A DNA stretch of 64,000 bases from Pseudoxanthomonas sp. GM95 (GCF_900109775.1 NZ_FOAX01000002.1:372001-436000); one strand, 5' to 3'. Shown: positions 17,173 to 27,539, numbered from the stretch's first letter. Translations and numbers: made by a program. The notes: a model not told the origin generated them from the letters alone.

Positions 17173-17823
17173 ATGAACACTCCTTTCGACGATTTCAAGA
17201 TCTCCCGCCGTGGCTTGTTGAAAGCCGGCTCGGCTTCGGCCGCCACGGCCGCCTCCGGCAGCCTGGTGGCAGGCCCGGCCCGCACGCTGGCCAAGCCGGC
17301 GGTCGAGCAGATCAGCACGCAGTCCGTGTCCCTGGAGGTCAACGGCAAGCCGGTGACGCTGGAGCTGGATACGCGCACCACGCTGCTGGATGCGCTGCGC
17401 GAGCACCTCAAGCTCACCGGCACCAAGAAGGGCTGCGACCACGGCCAGTGCGGTGCCTGTACGGCGATCGTCGATGGCCGGCGCATCAATACCTGCCTGA
17501 GCTTCGCGGTGATGCACGAGGGCAGCAAGGTCACCACCATCGAAGGCCTGGGCCAGCCTGGCAACCTGCATCCGATGCAGGCGGCCTTCGTCAAACACGA
17601 TGGCTACCAGTGCGGCTACTGCACGCCGGGCCAGATCTGCTCGGCAGTGGCGGTGCTGGAGGAGGTCAAGCAGGGCGTGCCCAGCCACGTCAGTGGCGAC
17701 CTGGACAAGGTCGCCTTCAGTGCCGATGAAGTGCGCGAGCGCATGAGCGGCAACATCTGTCGTTGTGGCGCGTATTCCAACATCGTCGAAGCGATCACCG
17801 AAGTCTCGGGAGAGCGCGCATGA
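17173..17823 (+). CDS. paoA: Periplasmic 2Fe-2S subunit of aldehyde oxidase (PaoA-like), with Tat signal, copy 2
   Basis: A 216-residue iron-sulfur subunit. The N-terminus carries a twin-arginine signal (ISRRGLLK at about residues 10-17, then an Ala-rich stretch ending near ARTLAKP), so the assembled heterotrimer is expected in the periplasm. Cluster ligands are in [21 protein letters not shown] and in [10 protein letters not shown] plus CRCGAY. ATG at 17173 is confirmed by the position of the Tat motif. First gene of a plus-strand operon with the FAD and Mo subunits. E. coli PaoABC oxidises aromatic aldehydes; a similar detoxifying or catabolic role fits the aromatic gene island downstream. 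Confidence 0.9.
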   Translation: MNTPFDDFKISRRGLLKAGSASAATAASGSLVAGPARTLAKPAVEQISTQSVSLEVNGKPVTLELDTRTTLLDALREHLKLTGTKKGCDHGQCGACTAIVDGRRINTCLSFAVMHEGSKVTTIEGLGQPGNLHPMQAAFVKHDGYQCGYCTPGQICSAVAVLEEVKQGVPSHVSGDLDKVAFSADEVRERMSGNICRCGAYSNIVEAITEVSGERA

Positions 17824-18770
17824 AGGCCTTTACCTACGAGCGCGCCAGCTCGCCCGCAGCGGCAGCCGCTGCGATGGCCAAGGCCTCCAACGCGCGCTTC
17901 ATCGCTGGCGGCACCAACCTGATCGACCTGATGAAGCTGCAGATCGAAACGCCCACGCATCTGGTGGACGTCAACGGCCTGGGCTTCGATACCATCGAGA
18001 AGACCGAAGATGGCGGCCTGCGCATCGGCGCGCTGGTGCGCAATACCGATCTGGCCGCCGACAAGACCGTGCGCAGCGATTATCCGCTGCTCTCGCGTGC
18101 GCTGGTGGCTGGCGCGTCCGGCCAGCTGCGCAACAAGGCCACCACGGCCGGCAACCTGCTGCAGCGCACGCGCTGCCCGTACTTCTACGACACCAGCCAG
18201 CCGTGCAACAAACGCCTGCCAGGCAGCGGCTGCGGCGCGATGGAAGGCTTCAACCGGATGCTGGCCATCATCGGCAGCAGCGACGCCTGCATCGCTACCC
18301 ATCCCAGCGACATGGCCGTGGCCATGCGCGCGCTGGATGCCAAGGTCGAAACGCTCAAGGCCGATGGCAAGACCCGCACGATCCCGCTGGAACTGCTGTA
18401 TCGCGCGCCGGGCAGCACGCCGCATCTGGAGACCACGCTGGAGCGTGGTGAGCTGATCACGGCGGTGACCCTGCCCAAGCCCGTGGGCGGCAAGCAGGTC
18501 TACCACAAGGTCCGCGACCGGGCCTCGTACGCCTTCGCGCTGGTCTCGGTGGCGGCGATCGTACAGCCCGACGGCAGCGGCCGGGTCGCCCTGGGCGGCG
18601 TGGCGCATAAACCGTGGCGCGATGCGGCGGCCGATGCGCAGTTCCCCAACGGCGCCAAGGCCGTGGTGGACCGCCTTCTGGCCGGCGCCAAGCCGACCGA
18701 GCACAGCGCCTTCAAGGTGCCGCTGGTCGAACGCGCCCTCGGCGCGATCATTGCCGAAGCGAGGGCATGA
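17820..18770 (+). CDS. paoB: FAD-binding subunit of aldehyde oxidase (PaoB-like), copy 2
   Basis: A 316-residue flavoprotein subunit. FAD-binding motifs [13 protein letters not shown] and [13 protein letters not shown] are clear, and the Cys-rich loop [23 protein letters not shown] suggests the 4Fe-4S cluster seen in E. coli PaoB. The start overlaps the Fe-S subunit gene by four bases (ATGA) and the end overlaps the Mo-subunit start by four bases. It lacks a signal of its own and would be exported by riding with the Tat-tagged small subunit. Confidence 0.9.
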   Translation: MKAFTYERASSPAAAAAAMAKASNARFIAGGTNLIDLMKLQIETPTHLVDVNGLGFDTIEKTEDGGLRIGALVRNTDLAADKTVRSDYPLLSRALVAGASGQLRNKATTAGNLLQRTRCPYFYDTSQPCNKRLPGSGCGAMEGFNRMLAIIGSSDACIATHPSDMAVAMRALDAKVETLKADGKTRTIPLELLYRAPGSTPHLETTLERGELITAVTLPKPVGGKQVYHKVRDRASYAFALVSVAAIVQPDGSGRVALGGVAHKPWRDAAADAQFPNGAKAVVDRLLAGAKPTEHSAFKVPLVERALGAIIAEARA

Positions 18771-20989
18771 ACATGAAATTCGACACGCCTGCCACCACCA
18801 ATCCGATCGACCAAGGCAAGGTCATCGGCAAGCCACACGACCGCATCGATGGGCCGCTCAAGACCACCGGCAGCGCGCCCTATGCCTACGAACGCCACGA
18901 CGTGGTACCCGGCCAGGTCTATGGATTCGTCGTCGGCGCCACGATCGCAAAGGGCCAGATCCGTTCGATGGATCTGGCCGCAGCCAAAGCCGCGCCCGGC
19001 GTGCTGGGCATCGTGACCGCCGCCAGCGCCGGCAAGCTGGGCAAGGGTAAATTCAATACCGCGCACCTGCTGGGCGGGCCGGAGGTGCAGCACTACCACC
19101 AGGCCATCGCGCTGGTGGTAGCCGAGACCTTCGAACAGGCGCGCGCCGCCGCGCAGCTGGTGAAGGTGGACTACGCGCGCAAGCCCGGTGCATTCGATCT
19201 GGCGGCGGCGCGCGACGGCGCGAAAATGCCCGAGACCGGGCCTTCCGATGCGGACACCGCGGTTGGCGATTTCGCCGGCGCGTTCGCCGCCGCGCCAGTA
19301 CAGTTGGATGCCACCTACACCACGCCCGACCATGCTCACGCCATGATGGAGCCGCACGCGTCCATCGCCACGTGGGAGGGTGACAAGGTCACGATCTGGA
19401 CGTCCAACCAGATGATTGCCTGGGGCGTGGGCGATGTTGCGGCCACGCTCAACGTGCCCAAGGAGAACGTGCGCCTGGTGTCGCCCTATATCGGCGGCGG
19501 CTTTGGTGGAAAGCTCTTCGTGCGCACCGATGCGGTGTTGGCCGCACTGGGCGCCAAGGCCGTCGGTCGGCCGGTCAAGGTCAACCTGACCCGTCCGCAG
19601 ATGTTCAACAACACCACGCACCGTCCCGCGACGATCCAGCGCCTGCGCCTGGGCGCCACGGCCGATGGCAAGCTCACCGCGATCGGCCATGAAAGCTGGT
19701 CCGGTGACCTGGAAGGCGGTGCCCCGGAGACCGCCGTTGCGCAGACCCAGCTGCTCTACGCCGGCGCCAACCGCATGACCGCGATGCGCCTGGCCGTGCT
19801 GGACCTGCCCGAAGGCAACGCAATGCGCGCGCCGGGCGAAGCGCCCGGCCTGATGGCGTTGGAAATCGCGATGGACGAGATGGCCGAAAAGCTCAAGCTC
19901 GATCCGATCCAGTTCCGCATCCTTAACGACACCCAGGTCGATCCGGCCAAGCCGGAGCGCCCGTTCTCGCAGCGCAAGCTGATCGAGTGCCTGCAGACCG
20001 GCGCCAAGCAGTTCGGCTGGGACAAGCGCAGTGCCACGCCAGCCAGCCGGCGCGAGGGCCGCTGGATGATCGGCATGGGTGTGGCTGCGGCGTATCGCGG
20101 CAACCTCAACATGAAGTCCGGCGCGCGCGTCACGCTGGATCGCGACGGCGTGGTCACGGTCGAGACCGACATGACCGACATTGGTACCGGCACCTACACG
20201 ATCATTGCCCAGACCGCGGCCGAGGTGATGGGCCTGCCGCTGGAGCAGGTCAAGGTGAGCCTGGGCGATTCGGCGTTTCCGGTGTCGGCCGGTTCTGGCG
20301 GCCAGTGGGGCGCCAACAGCTCCACCGCCGGCGTGTATGCGGCTTGCATGAAGCTGCGCGAGACGATCGCCACCAAGCTCGGATTGGACCCGGCCAAGGC
20401 CGAGTTCGCCGATGGCAAGGTCTCGGTGGGGCGCAAGCATGTGGCGCTGGCCGATGCGGCGGCCTCGGGCAACCTGACGGTCGAGGACAGCATCGAGTTC
20501 GGCGACCTGGCCAAGAAGTACCAGCAGTCCACCTTCGGCGCGCATTTCGTCGAGGTGGCCGTGGACAGTGCCACCGCCGAGATCCGCATCCGCCGGATGC
20601 TGGCGGTGTGCGCGGCCGGACGCATCCTCAATCCCAAGTCCGCGCGCAGCCAGGTAATCGGTGCGATGGCGATGGGCGCCGGTGCCGCGCTGATGGAGGA
20701 GCTGGTGGTGGACAAGCGCCTGGGCTTCTTCGTCAACCACGACCTGGCGGGATACGAGGTTGCGGTGCATGCGGACATCCCGCACCAGGAGGTGATCTTC
20801 CTGGAGGAGACCGATCCGACCACTTCGCCGATGAAGGCCAAGGGCGTGGGCGAGCTGGGGATCTGCGGCGTGGCCGCGGCGATCGCCAACGCGACCTACA
20901 ACGCCACCGGAATCCGCATCCGCGACTATCCCGTCACGCTGGACAAGCTGCTGCGTGCCGGGATGCCGGAGATCAACCTGACCGCGTGA
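18767..20989 (+). CDS. paoC: Molybdopterin-binding subunit of aldehyde oxidase (PaoC-like), copy 2
   Basis: A 740-residue catalytic subunit. Key motifs are [20 protein letters not shown] near the N-terminus, [12 protein letters not shown] at the molybdenum cofactor, [20 protein letters not shown], and the catalytic Glu in GVGELGICG near the C-terminus. The start ATG at 18767 overlaps the preceding stop. It should form the Mo centre that hydroxylates aldehydes to acids. It parallels the operon at 3540-7332 in order and subunit type, but only this operon has a Tat signal. No dedicated cofactor chaperone (PaoD-like) is present in the window. Confidence 0.9.
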   Translation: MNMKFDTPATTNPIDQGKVIGKPHDRIDGPLKTTGSAPYAYERHDVVPGQVYGFVVGATIAKGQIRSMDLAAAKAAPGVLGIVTAASAGKLGKGKFNTAHLLGGPEVQHYHQAIALVVAETFEQARAAAQLVKVDYARKPGAFDLAAARDGAKMPETGPSDADTAVGDFAGAFAAAPVQLDATYTTPDHAHAMMEPHASIATWEGDKVTIWTSNQMIAWGVGDVAATLNVPKENVRLVSPYIGGGFGGKLFVRTDAVLAALGAKAVGRPVKVNLTRPQMFNNTTHRPATIQRLRLGATADGKLTAIGHESWSGDLEGGAPETAVAQTQLLYAGANRMTAMRLAVLDLPEGNAMRAPGEAPGLMALEIAMDEMAEKLKLDPIQFRILNDTQVDPAKPERPFSQRKLIECLQTGAKQFGWDKRSATPASRREGRWMIGMGVAAAYRGNLNMKSGARVTLDRDGVVTVETDMTDIGTGTYTIIAQTAAEVMGLPLEQVKVSLGDSAFPVSAGSGGQWGANSSTAGVYAACMKLRETIATKLGLDPAKAEFADGKVSVGRKHVALADAAASGNLTVEDSIEFGDLAKKYQQSTFGAHFVEVAVDSATAEIRIRRMLAVCAAGRILNPKSARSQVIGAMAMGAGAALMEELVVDKRLGFFVNHDLAGYEVAVHADIPHQEVIFLEETDPTTSPMKAKGVGELGICGVAAAIANATYNATGIRIRDYPVTLDKLLRAGMPEINLTA

Positions 20990-20998
20990 TGCACCGGC

Positions 20999-21025
20999 CA
21001 TGCCGCGCCTGCACGGCGCGGCATG
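20999..21025. terminator. Hairpin between convergent paoC and carboxylesterase genes
   Basis: A perfect 11-bp stem (CATGCCGCGCC/GGCGCGGCATG) with a five-base loop lies between two convergent stop codons. There is no T tract on either side, but its place suggests a bidirectional transcription barrier. Confidence 0.55.
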
Positions 21026-21037
21026 GGTTCAAGTGGA

Positions 21038-22453
21038 TCAGGGCAGCAGCGGATCGCGGCCAGTGCTGGTCTTGCCGTCCGCATTGAAGTCGAGCATCGG
21101 CTGGGCCTTGGCGTCGTAGGCGGGCCATTGCGGCAAGCCTTTGCCGTTGGGATCGCCGTGCTTGACGAAATTCACCAGGTAGCTGCTGGCGAGCCGGCCC
21201 ACGCCGCGGTCCTTCGCCGTGGCCTGCGCGCCGTATTTGATGTCGACGGTGTCGAAGAAGAATGGGATGTCGCTGGCATGGCTGGCGCCGGCGGTCTGCG
21301 GCGTGCGTGTGCTGTCGGCCACGTAGGAGAACCGGTAGTAATACGTCGGCACGCCATGCCCGACGAAGACATCGGCGGCTTTGCGCGCGCCGGCGATCAT
21401 GAAGCCATCGCGTCCGCCGATGTCGTCGCTGGTCGCGCCCAGCATCACCGGCACGGTGTTGAATTGGCCACTGGCATACGCGGCAGCACTGTCGACCGAC
21501 AGCGTGCCATCCACCACCGGCGCGCTGAAGGTGCGCGGCGCGTCGGTCGGGGTGAACAGCGACGCCAGGTTCAAGCCACCGACGATGGTGTCGGCCGGCA
21601 ATGCGCGTAGTTTCTCCAGTGCCTGCGGATCATCGGCGGCAATGCCTTTCGACGCGGCAAAGGCCACGCTGATCTGCTCGGCCGCGACGACGTCACCCTT
21701 GTAGGCGCCGCCATCGCCGCCGGACTGGATCACCGCGCGCTGGAACAGGCCCTTGGTCATCGGCGAAGTCAGCAGCGTATGCACCGACATGCCGCCGGCG
21801 CTCTCGCCGATGATCGTGACCTGCGCCGGATCACCGCCGAATGCGGCGATGTTGCGCTGGACCCACTGCAACGCAGCGAGCTGATCCATGAAGCCATAGT
21901 TGGCCAGCAGCGCGCCATCGGGATGCTGTGCAGTGAGCTGCGGATGGGCGAAGGTGCCGAAGCGGCCGACGCGATAGTTGAAGCTCATCACCACGATGCC
22001 CTGGCGCGCGAGCGCGGCGCCGGCGTAGGTGGGCGGCGATGCGCCACCGTTGACGAAGCCGCCGCCATAGATCCACACCAGCACCGGCAGCTTGCCGCGC
22101 GCCTTGGCCGGCTTCCACACATTGGCGTACAGGCAGTCTTCGGCCGGCGCGGTGCCCAGCGGCGCCGCATCGCTGGGGAAGGGCAGCTGCATGCAGTCCG
22201 CACCGTACTGCGTGGCATCGCGCACGCCGCTCCACGCCGAGGCCGGCTGCGGCGCCCGCCAGCGCAACGCACCCACCGGCGGCGCGGCAAACGGAATGCC
22301 CTTGAAGGCGATGACGCCGTCGTGCGTGTTGCCTCGCAGCTCGCCGGTGTCAATGCGGGCGGTCTCCGCCTGGGTGGCGGCGACGGACGATGCTGTGGTG
22401 GTCAGCGCGAGCACCGCAAGCGCGGTCCTGGCGAAATGGCGGAGCGTGGGCAT
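21038..22453 (-). CDS. Exported carboxylesterase, type B family
   Basis: A 471-residue alpha/beta-hydrolase with a signal peptide (about residues 1-26, ending SSVAAT). The oxyanion region VWIYGGGFVNGG, the nucleophile elbow TIIGESAGGMSVH (Ser) and the His in ASHASDIPFFFD are present, and EDCLYANVWKP is the type B signature. It should hydrolyse carboxylic esters in the periplasm or outside the cell. ATG at 22453 is chosen because it places the signal peptide at the N-terminus. It lies next to the CoA block on the same strand but about 120 bp downstream, so co-transcription is possible, not certain. It may release aromatic acids from plant esters; this is inference from context. Confidence 0.88.
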   Translation of the reverse strand: MPTLRHFARTALAVLALTTTASSVAATQAETARIDTGELRGNTHDGVIAFKGIPFAAPPVGALRWRAPQPASAWSGVRDATQYGADCMQLPFPSDAAPLGTAPAEDCLYANVWKPAKARGKLPVLVWIYGGGFVNGGASPPTYAGAALARQGIVVMSFNYRVGRFGTFAHPQLTAQHPDGALLANYGFMDQLAALQWVQRNIAAFGGDPAQVTIIGESAGGMSVHTLLTSPMTKGLFQRAVIQSGGDGGAYKGDVVAAEQISVAFAASKGIAADDPQALEKLRALPADTIVGGLNLASLFTPTDAPRTFSAPVVDGTLSVDSAAAYASGQFNTVPVMLGATSDDIGGRDGFMIAGARKAADVFVGHGVPTYYYRFSYVADSTRTPQTAGASHASDIPFFFDTVDIKYGAQATAKDRGVGRLASSYLVNFVKHGDPNGKGLPQWPAYDAKAQPMLDFNADGKTSTGRDPLLP

Positions 22454-22576
22454 CGAGCATTCTCGCGGGCAGCGTGGCCAGACCGCCACAGCGCGCAAGC
22501 ATAGCGTCGATCCTGATTCGACCATGGCGCAATGCAGCCAACCTGCACGGCTGGTTGCTCCGTGGCCCGCGCGGCG

Positions 22577-23347
22577 TCAGCGTCCTTCGAACGCGGCCGG
22601 ACGCTTCTCCATGAAGGCGCGCATGCCTTCGCGTTGATCGGCCGTATCGAACAGGCGTTCGAACAGGCGCCGTTCCAGCGAGAGTGCGGTCTCCAGCGGC
22701 ACGTCGCCTCCCAGGCGCAGTGCCTCGCGAATGGCCTGCACCGCCAGCGGCGGCATACGCGTGATCTTGCGGGCGATCTCCAGCGCCTGGTTCAACGCCT
22801 CGCCCGCAGGCACGAGCGTGGAGACCAGGTTGGCCGCATACGCTTCGCGCGCGGGGATCATGTCGCCGGTCAACGCCCACAGCGCGGCCTTGTAGCGTCC
22901 GGCCGAACGGAGCAGGCGTTGGGTGCCGCCGGCGCCCGGCATGATGCCGACCTTGATTTCCGGCTGGCCGAAACTGGCGTTGTCAGCGGCCACCACCAGG
23001 TCGCAGGCCAGTGCGAGTTCGCAGCCGCCGCCGAGTGCGTAGCCTTCCACCGCGGCGATGACGGGTTTGGTCGAAGCACGGACCACGTCGAACAGGCGCC
23101 CCGAACGCTGCAGGACATGATCGATCGGGCGCATGTCGGCCATTTCGCCGATGTCGGTGCCGGCGACGAAGTAGCCACCGCTGCCGGTGAGGACGATGAC
23201 GGCGATGGCCTCGTCGGCGATGGCGGCTTCCAGTGCGTCGACCAGTTCCTGCTTCACCTGCAGGTTGAGCGCGTTACGACGCTCGGGCCGGGTGATGCGG
23301 ATCACCGCGACCGTGTCGTGGAGTTCGGTGCCGACGAACTCAGCCAT
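22577..23347 (-). CDS. Enoyl-CoA hydratase/isomerase family protein (catalytically complete)
   Basis: A 256-residue crotonase. Both catalytic glutamates of classical enoyl-CoA hydratases are visible: one in [13 protein letters not shown] and one in [19 protein letters not shown]. The oxyanion-hole segment [10 protein letters not shown] is also present. It is the last gene of a tight minus-strand operon and overlaps the 3-hydroxyacyl-CoA dehydrogenase gene by eight bases. It likely hydrates a ring-cleavage-derived or side-chain enoyl-CoA, as PaaF/PaaG-type enzymes do in phenylacetate catabolism. Confidence 0.88.
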   Translation of the reverse strand: MAEFVGTELHDTVAVIRITRPERRNALNLQVKQELVDALEAAIADEAIAVIVLTGSGGYFVAGTDIGEMADMRPIDHVLQRSGRLFDVVRASTKPVIAAVEGYALGGGCELALACDLVVAADNASFGQPEIKVGIMPGAGGTQRLLRSAGRYKAALWALTGDMIPAREAYAANLVSTLVPAGEALNQALEIARKITRMPPLAVQAIREALRLGGDVPLETALSLERRLFERLFDTADQREGMRAFMEKRPAAFEGR

Positions 23348-24866
23348 GTGCGCGAGCCTCGGCCTGGGTGCGCGCCTGCAACCACGGCGACACGCGATAG
23401 CGGTCCTCGCCGTAGGCGCTGGACAGGTGCCTGATCACGCCGGCGACGTAGGGCAGTTCCACCTTGCGTCCCCAGGCCAGCGGCCCGAGTGGATAGTTGA
23501 CGCCGCCGGTCATCGCGGCATCCACGTCATGCTCGCTGGCGATGCCCTGCTGCACGGCGTCGGCCGCTTCGTTGACCAGCATGGCGACCGTGCGCGAGAC
23601 GGCCATACCGGCGGCATCGCCCAGCACCGAGACCTTCTTGCCCAGCGCGGTGAACAAACCGGCTGCGGAATCCAGCTGCGCCGGGCTCACATCCACCGCA
23701 CCGGCCAGCGCGATGCGCGTGCTGGTGCGGTAGTCCAGGGCCAGGTCGAACAGCACCACCGGTTCGCCCAGCTCCACGCTGCGGGCTGCGGCGCTGCGGC
23801 CATCGGTCAAGGCCAGGGCGACGCCATCGACGCGGATCAGGCCGCGGCCTGGCGCGTAGTGCACGGGAATGTTGGCTTCTTCGATCAGCGTGCCCAGTGC
23901 CGCGGCCGGGCCGAGGTCGCCTTCGATGACGACCTGCGTGGTGATCGACCCGTGCAGGTCCTGGATCGGGGTGCGCTCCTGGCCCTCGCCGTAGGCGAAG
24001 AAGCCGCGGCCGCTCTTGCGGCCCAGCCAGCCGGCATCGACCAGCTGCTTCTGCACCAGCGACGGCTGGTAACGCGGGTCGTGGAAGAAGCCTTCCCATA
24101 CCGAGCGCGTCACCGCGAAATTGACGTCGTGGCCGATCAGGTCCATCAGCTCGCACGGCCCCATGCGGAAGCCGCCGCATTCGCGCATCACCGCATCCAG
24201 GGTTTCCGGCGTGGTGTGCTGCTCCAGCAGCAGGCGCAAGGCCTCGCCGTAGAACGGCCGGGCCACCCGATTGACGATGAAGCCCGGCGTGGACTGGCAC
24301 ACCACCGGCACTTTCTTCCAGGCGCGCGCGGTGGCGACGATGGTGTCGACCACGTCTGGATCGCTGGCCTGGCCGCGCACCACTTCCACCAGCGGCAGGA
24401 TCGTGGCCGGGTTGAAGAAGTGCATGCCCACCACGCGCCCGGGCTGCGGCAGGCGCGAGGCCAGTGCGGTCACCGAGAGCGACGAAGTATTGGTGGACAG
24501 GATGGCGTCCTCGTCCACGCGCGCGGCCATGTCGCGCAGTGCGGCGACCTTGATCTCCAGGTTCTCGACGATGGCCTCGATCACCAGGCCGACGCGCTCC
24601 AGCGGCGCGCCCGGGCCGGCGGCGTGGACGCGGGCATACACGGCTTCGGCGTCGTGCTGGGCGATCTTCGCCTTGGCCACGCGTTTGTCGAGGCTGGCGC
24701 GGATCTGTGCGCGGCCGCGATCCAGCGCAGCCTCGCTGGTATCGCAGAGGTAGACGACGTGGCCGGCGCTGGCGGCGACTTCGGCAATGCCGGCGCCCAT
24801 GGTGCCGGCGCCAATGACCACCACCGCACGGTCCAGCGGCAAAGCGGTTGCAGTGGACTCAACCAT
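23340..24866 (-). CDS. 3-hydroxyacyl-CoA dehydrogenase (PaaH-like)
   Basis: A 508-residue NAD-dependent dehydrogenase. The Rossmann motif VVIGAGTMGAGIAEVAASAG (about residue 17), the His of GMHFFNPATILPLVEVVRG and a first C-terminal domain are followed by a second, duplicated C-terminal domain (with GGVNYPLGPLAWG), the layout and length of PaaH/PaaC-type enzymes. It would oxidise a 3-hydroxyacyl-CoA such as 3-hydroxyadipyl-CoA to the 3-oxo form, the substrate of the thiolase encoded at 34334. Start ATG 24866 precedes MVESTATALPLDRAVVVIG. It overlaps genes at both ends by eight bases. Confidence 0.88.
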   Translation of the reverse strand: MVESTATALPLDRAVVVIGAGTMGAGIAEVAASAGHVVYLCDTSEAALDRGRAQIRASLDKRVAKAKIAQHDAEAVYARVHAAGPGAPLERVGLVIEAIVENLEIKVAALRDMAARVDEDAILSTNTSSLSVTALASRLPQPGRVVGMHFFNPATILPLVEVVRGQASDPDVVDTIVATARAWKKVPVVCQSTPGFIVNRVARPFYGEALRLLLEQHTTPETLDAVMRECGGFRMGPCELMDLIGHDVNFAVTRSVWEGFFHDPRYQPSLVQKQLVDAGWLGRKSGRGFFAYGEGQERTPIQDLHGSITTQVVIEGDLGPAAALGTLIEEANIPVHYAPGRGLIRVDGVALALTDGRSAAARSVELGEPVVLFDLALDYRTSTRIALAGAVDVSPAQLDSAAGLFTALGKKVSVLGDAAGMAVSRTVAMLVNEAADAVQQGIASEHDVDAAMTGGVNYPLGPLAWGRKVELPYVAGVIRHLSSAYGEDRYRVSPWLQARTQAEARAHG

Positions 24867-25461
24867 CGGCCGGCTCCGTTGCCGCGAACGACGGACGCGC
24901 CGCGACCGTGGCGAACCACGCCGCCAGTGCCGGCGCCTTGGCGCGCCAGCCGACATCATCGAAGCGATAGTCGAGATAGCCCAGCGCGCAGGCGATGGAG
25001 ATCTGGCCGATGCCGAAAGGCGCGGCGGCCAACGCCTCGGCTTCGCCGTCCAGCATCGCCAGGCTGGCCTCGGTCTTCAGCACGAAGGCCTCGATCAATG
25101 CCTGCAGCGGTTGCGCGCGCTCGCGCTCGTTGCGCCACAGGATCAGCGCATCCAGCAGGCCATCCCCGAAGGCCAGCCAGCGCAACGCCGGCCAGCGTGC
25201 GTCGCCGGTCGGGAACAGGCCGCCATCGAAGCGTGCATCCAGGTATTCGCAGATCACCGCCGAGTCGAACAGCGTGGTGCCGTCGTCCAGCACCAGCGTC
25301 GGGATCTTGCTCAGCGGGTTGTCGACCATGATCGCGGAATTGGGCTTGAGCATCGCGGCGACCGAGCGCTGCAGCTCCAGCTGCGCGACGCAGTCCAACT
25401 CGTGCGCCGCCACCATCACCTTGCGCACGAAGGGCGACTTCGGGGACCAGTGCAGTTTCAT
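24859..25461 (-). CDS. Glutathione S-transferase family protein
   Basis: A 200-residue GST. The N-terminal thioredoxin-like domain begins MKLHWSPKSPFVRKVMVAAH with Ser/Pro at the usual active-site spot; the cis-Pro and Asp-Ser pair in KIPTLVLDDGTTLFDSAVI bind glutathione. The C-terminal domain is helical. It sits inside a CoA-thioester operon, overlapping its neighbours, so a role in isomerising or conjugating a catabolic intermediate (as maleylacetoacetate or maleylpyruvate isomerases do) is possible. No specific reaction can be assigned. Confidence 0.85.
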   Translation of the reverse strand: MKLHWSPKSPFVRKVMVAAHELDCVAQLELQRSVAAMLKPNSAIMVDNPLSKIPTLVLDDGTTLFDSAVICEYLDARFDGGLFPTGDARWPALRWLAFGDGLLDALILWRNERERAQPLQALIEAFVLKTEASLAMLDGEAEALAAAPFGIGQISIACALGYLDYRFDDVGWRAKAPALAAWFATVAARPSFAATEPADG

Positions 25462-26687
25462 CAGATGACTCCCTTGGCCCGCAGGCCTTCGATCTCATTG
25501 TCGCCGTAACCCAGTCCGCGCAGGATCTGGTCGCTGTGCTGGCCCAGCAGCGGCGGCGCGGTGCGCGCCTGCAGCGGAGCCTGGGCAAAGCGCATGGGGC
25601 TGGCGACCAGCGCGACGTCCACGCCGGACGGATGCGGGGCGGTCTGCACCATCTTGCGGAACTTCACCTGCGGGTCGTCCAACACTTCGGGCACCGAGTT
25701 GATCGCGCCGCTGGGCACGCCGGCGGCGTCGAGCCGGGCGATCAGGTCGGCACGCGTCCAGTCCTTGAAGCTGGCCTGCAGCAGCGGCGTGAGTTCGGCG
25801 ATGCCTTCCACACGCTGTGCGTTGGTGGCGTATTGCCCCTGCGCCCACTGCAGCTGGCCCAGCACGTCGCACAGCTTGGCGAACTGCCGGTCGTTGCCGA
25901 CCACCAGGATGATGTCGCCATCGGCGCAGTGATAGACATCCTGCGGCTGGATGTTCGGATGCGCGTTGCCGTTGCGCTGCGGCACCTTGCCCGAGACCAG
26001 GTAGTTCATCGCCTGGTTGGCCAGTGAGGCGACCTGCACGTCCAGCATGCTGATGTCGATGGCATCGCCCTCGCCGGTGGCGTGGCGGCGATTGAGCGCG
26101 GCCAGCACCGAAACGGCGGTGTACATGCCCGTCATCAAGTCTACGATCGGCACGCCGACCTTCTGCGCACCACCGCCGGGCTTGCCGTCGCGCTCGCCGG
26201 TGACGCTCATCAGGCCGCCCATCGCCTGGATCAGGAAGTCGTAAGCGGGCTGTTCGGCGCGCGGGCCATCCTGGCCGAAGCCGGTGACCGAGCAGTAGAT
26301 CAGGCGCGGATTGAGCGCACGCAGGCTGTCGGCATCCAGGCCGTAGCGCTTGAGCGTGCCGACCTTGTAGTTCTCCAGCACGATGTCCGCCTCGGCCGCG
26401 AGCTTGCGCACGATGGCCTGGCCTTCTTCGGTGTCGATGCTGACGGTGATCGATTGCTTGCCGGCATTGACGGCCAGGTAGTAGCCGGCCTCGCGGGTAT
26501 TTTTGCCTGCGGCATCCTTGAGGAACGGCGGACCCCACGAGCGGGTGTCGTCACCGGCGCCGGGACGCTCGACCTTGATCACTTCCGCGCCCAGGTCGGC
26601 CAGGATCTGGCCGGCCCACGGCGCGGCGAGGATGCGGCTTAGGTCCAGGACCTTGATGCCGCTCAGCGGACGTACGTTGGAACTCAT
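25461..26687 (-). CDS. Class III CoA-transferase (CaiB/BaiF family)
   Basis: A 408-residue family III CoA-transferase. N-terminal PLSGIKVLDLSRILAAPWAG and LGAEVIKVERPGAGDDTR are signatures; the catalytic Asp is expected in PAYDFLIQAMGGLMSVTG (about residue 165). These enzymes move CoA from one acid (for example succinyl-CoA) to another and could activate an aromatic or dicarboxylic acid for the following crotonase and dehydrogenase steps. ATG at 26687 (MSSNVRPLSG) is preferred. Its stop and the GST start share a base, showing tight coupling. Confidence 0.88.
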   Translation of the reverse strand: MSSNVRPLSGIKVLDLSRILAAPWAGQILADLGAEVIKVERPGAGDDTRSWGPPFLKDAAGKNTREAGYYLAVNAGKQSITVSIDTEEGQAIVRKLAAEADIVLENYKVGTLKRYGLDADSLRALNPRLIYCSVTGFGQDGPRAEQPAYDFLIQAMGGLMSVTGERDGKPGGGAQKVGVPIVDLMTGMYTAVSVLAALNRRHATGEGDAIDISMLDVQVASLANQAMNYLVSGKVPQRNGNAHPNIQPQDVYHCADGDIILVVGNDRQFAKLCDVLGQLQWAQGQYATNAQRVEGIAELTPLLQASFKDWTRADLIARLDAAGVPSGAINSVPEVLDDPQVKFRKMVQTAPHPSGVDVALVASPMRFAQAPLQARTAPPLLGQHSDQILRGLGYGDNEIEGLRAKGVI

Positions 26688-26762
26688 GCGATGTCGTGCT
26701 CCGGCAGCGGCGCTGCGCGTTGGATGCGCAGGCCGCATCCGGCCCGCGCGATGGCTGGGTGT

Positions 26763-27539
26763 TCAGCGGCCGACGAAGACCGGCGCGCGCTTCTCGCGGA
26801 ACGCGGCCTGCGCTTCGCGGGCGTCTTCGGTACGGCCGATGGCGGCGGTCATGTCCTGTTCGTAGCGATAGCCATCGCGCAGGCTCATGTCCTCGATGGT
26901 GTTGAGCGTGTGCTTGCTCATGCGCGTGGCTACCGGGCTTTTTGCGGCGATGGTGTTGGCGATCTCCAGCGCGGTGGGCAGCAGGGCTTCCGGTGCCACG
27001 CAGGCTTCGACCAGGCCCAGCCGGTACAGCTCGGCGCCGTCCACGCGCAGGCCGGTCAGGGCCATGCGGCGCAGGCGCGAATGACCGAACAGGCGCATCG
27101 CATGGCGGCAGCCGCCGAGCAGGCCGACGTCGATTTCCGGCAGGCCGAGCTTGGCGTTTTCGGAGGCGACCAGGATGTCGGCGGAAGCCACCATCGCGAG
27201 CCCTGAGCCGAGCGCCGCGCCGTTGATGGCCACCACGACCGGCTTGGCGCATTCGCGGATGGCATGGAAGCATTCGCGGGTGCGGCGCAGGTGCGCGCCG
27301 AGGTCGCCCGGTCCCTTGATGACCGCTGCGCGGCCCTTCAGGTCGGCGCCGGCGCAGAACACCTTGCCGGCGGAGGTGAGCACCACCGCGCGGATGTCGT
27401 CGTCCTCGCTGATGCGATCCAGTGCCAGCACCAGCTCGTCGTTGAGCGTGCGGGTCAATGCATTGACCGGCGGGGCATCCATCGTCAGTACGGCAACGTG
27501 CGCCGTCACCTGCACGTGCAGTTGGGTCAGGTCATCCAT
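26763..27539 (-). CDS. Enoyl-CoA hydratase/isomerase family protein lacking the first catalytic Glu
   Basis: A 258-residue crotonase-fold protein. The oxyanion-hole segment FCAGADLKGRAAVIK and the second acidic position (GLPEIDVGLLGG) are present, but the first hydratase glutamate is replaced: the sequence reads AALGSGLAMVASADI instead of GGGxEL. Crotonases with this change often catalyse isomerisation, thioester hydrolysis, decarboxylation or lyase reactions rather than hydration. It begins the minus-strand CoA operon, followed after 75 bp by the CoA-transferase gene. The exact reaction is open. Confidence 0.82.
   Translation of the reverse strand: MDDLTQLHVQVTAHVAVLTMDAPPVNALTRTLNDELVLALDRISEDDDIRAVVLTSAGKVFCAGADLKGRAAVIKGPGDLGAHLRRTRECFHAIRECAKPVVVAINGAALGSGLAMVASADILVASENAKLGLPEIDVGLLGGCRHAMRLFGHSRLRRMALTGLRVDGAELYRLGLVEACVAPEALLPTALEIANTIAAKSPVATRMSKHTLNTIEDMSLRDGYRYEQDMTAAIGRTEDAREAQAAFREKRAPVFVGR

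Noticed and set aside
18500..21001. An 833-codon open frame on the minus strand opposite paoB/paoC
   Set aside because: It shadows the molybdenum-hydroxylase genes, has the same low-complexity His/Arg/Gly composition and no recognisable domain.
22577..27539. Naming the CoA block a phenylacetate (paa) operon
   Set aside because: The PaaABCDE epoxidase, the PaaK ligase and PaaZ are missing; only beta-oxidation-type enzymes resemble Paa proteins.
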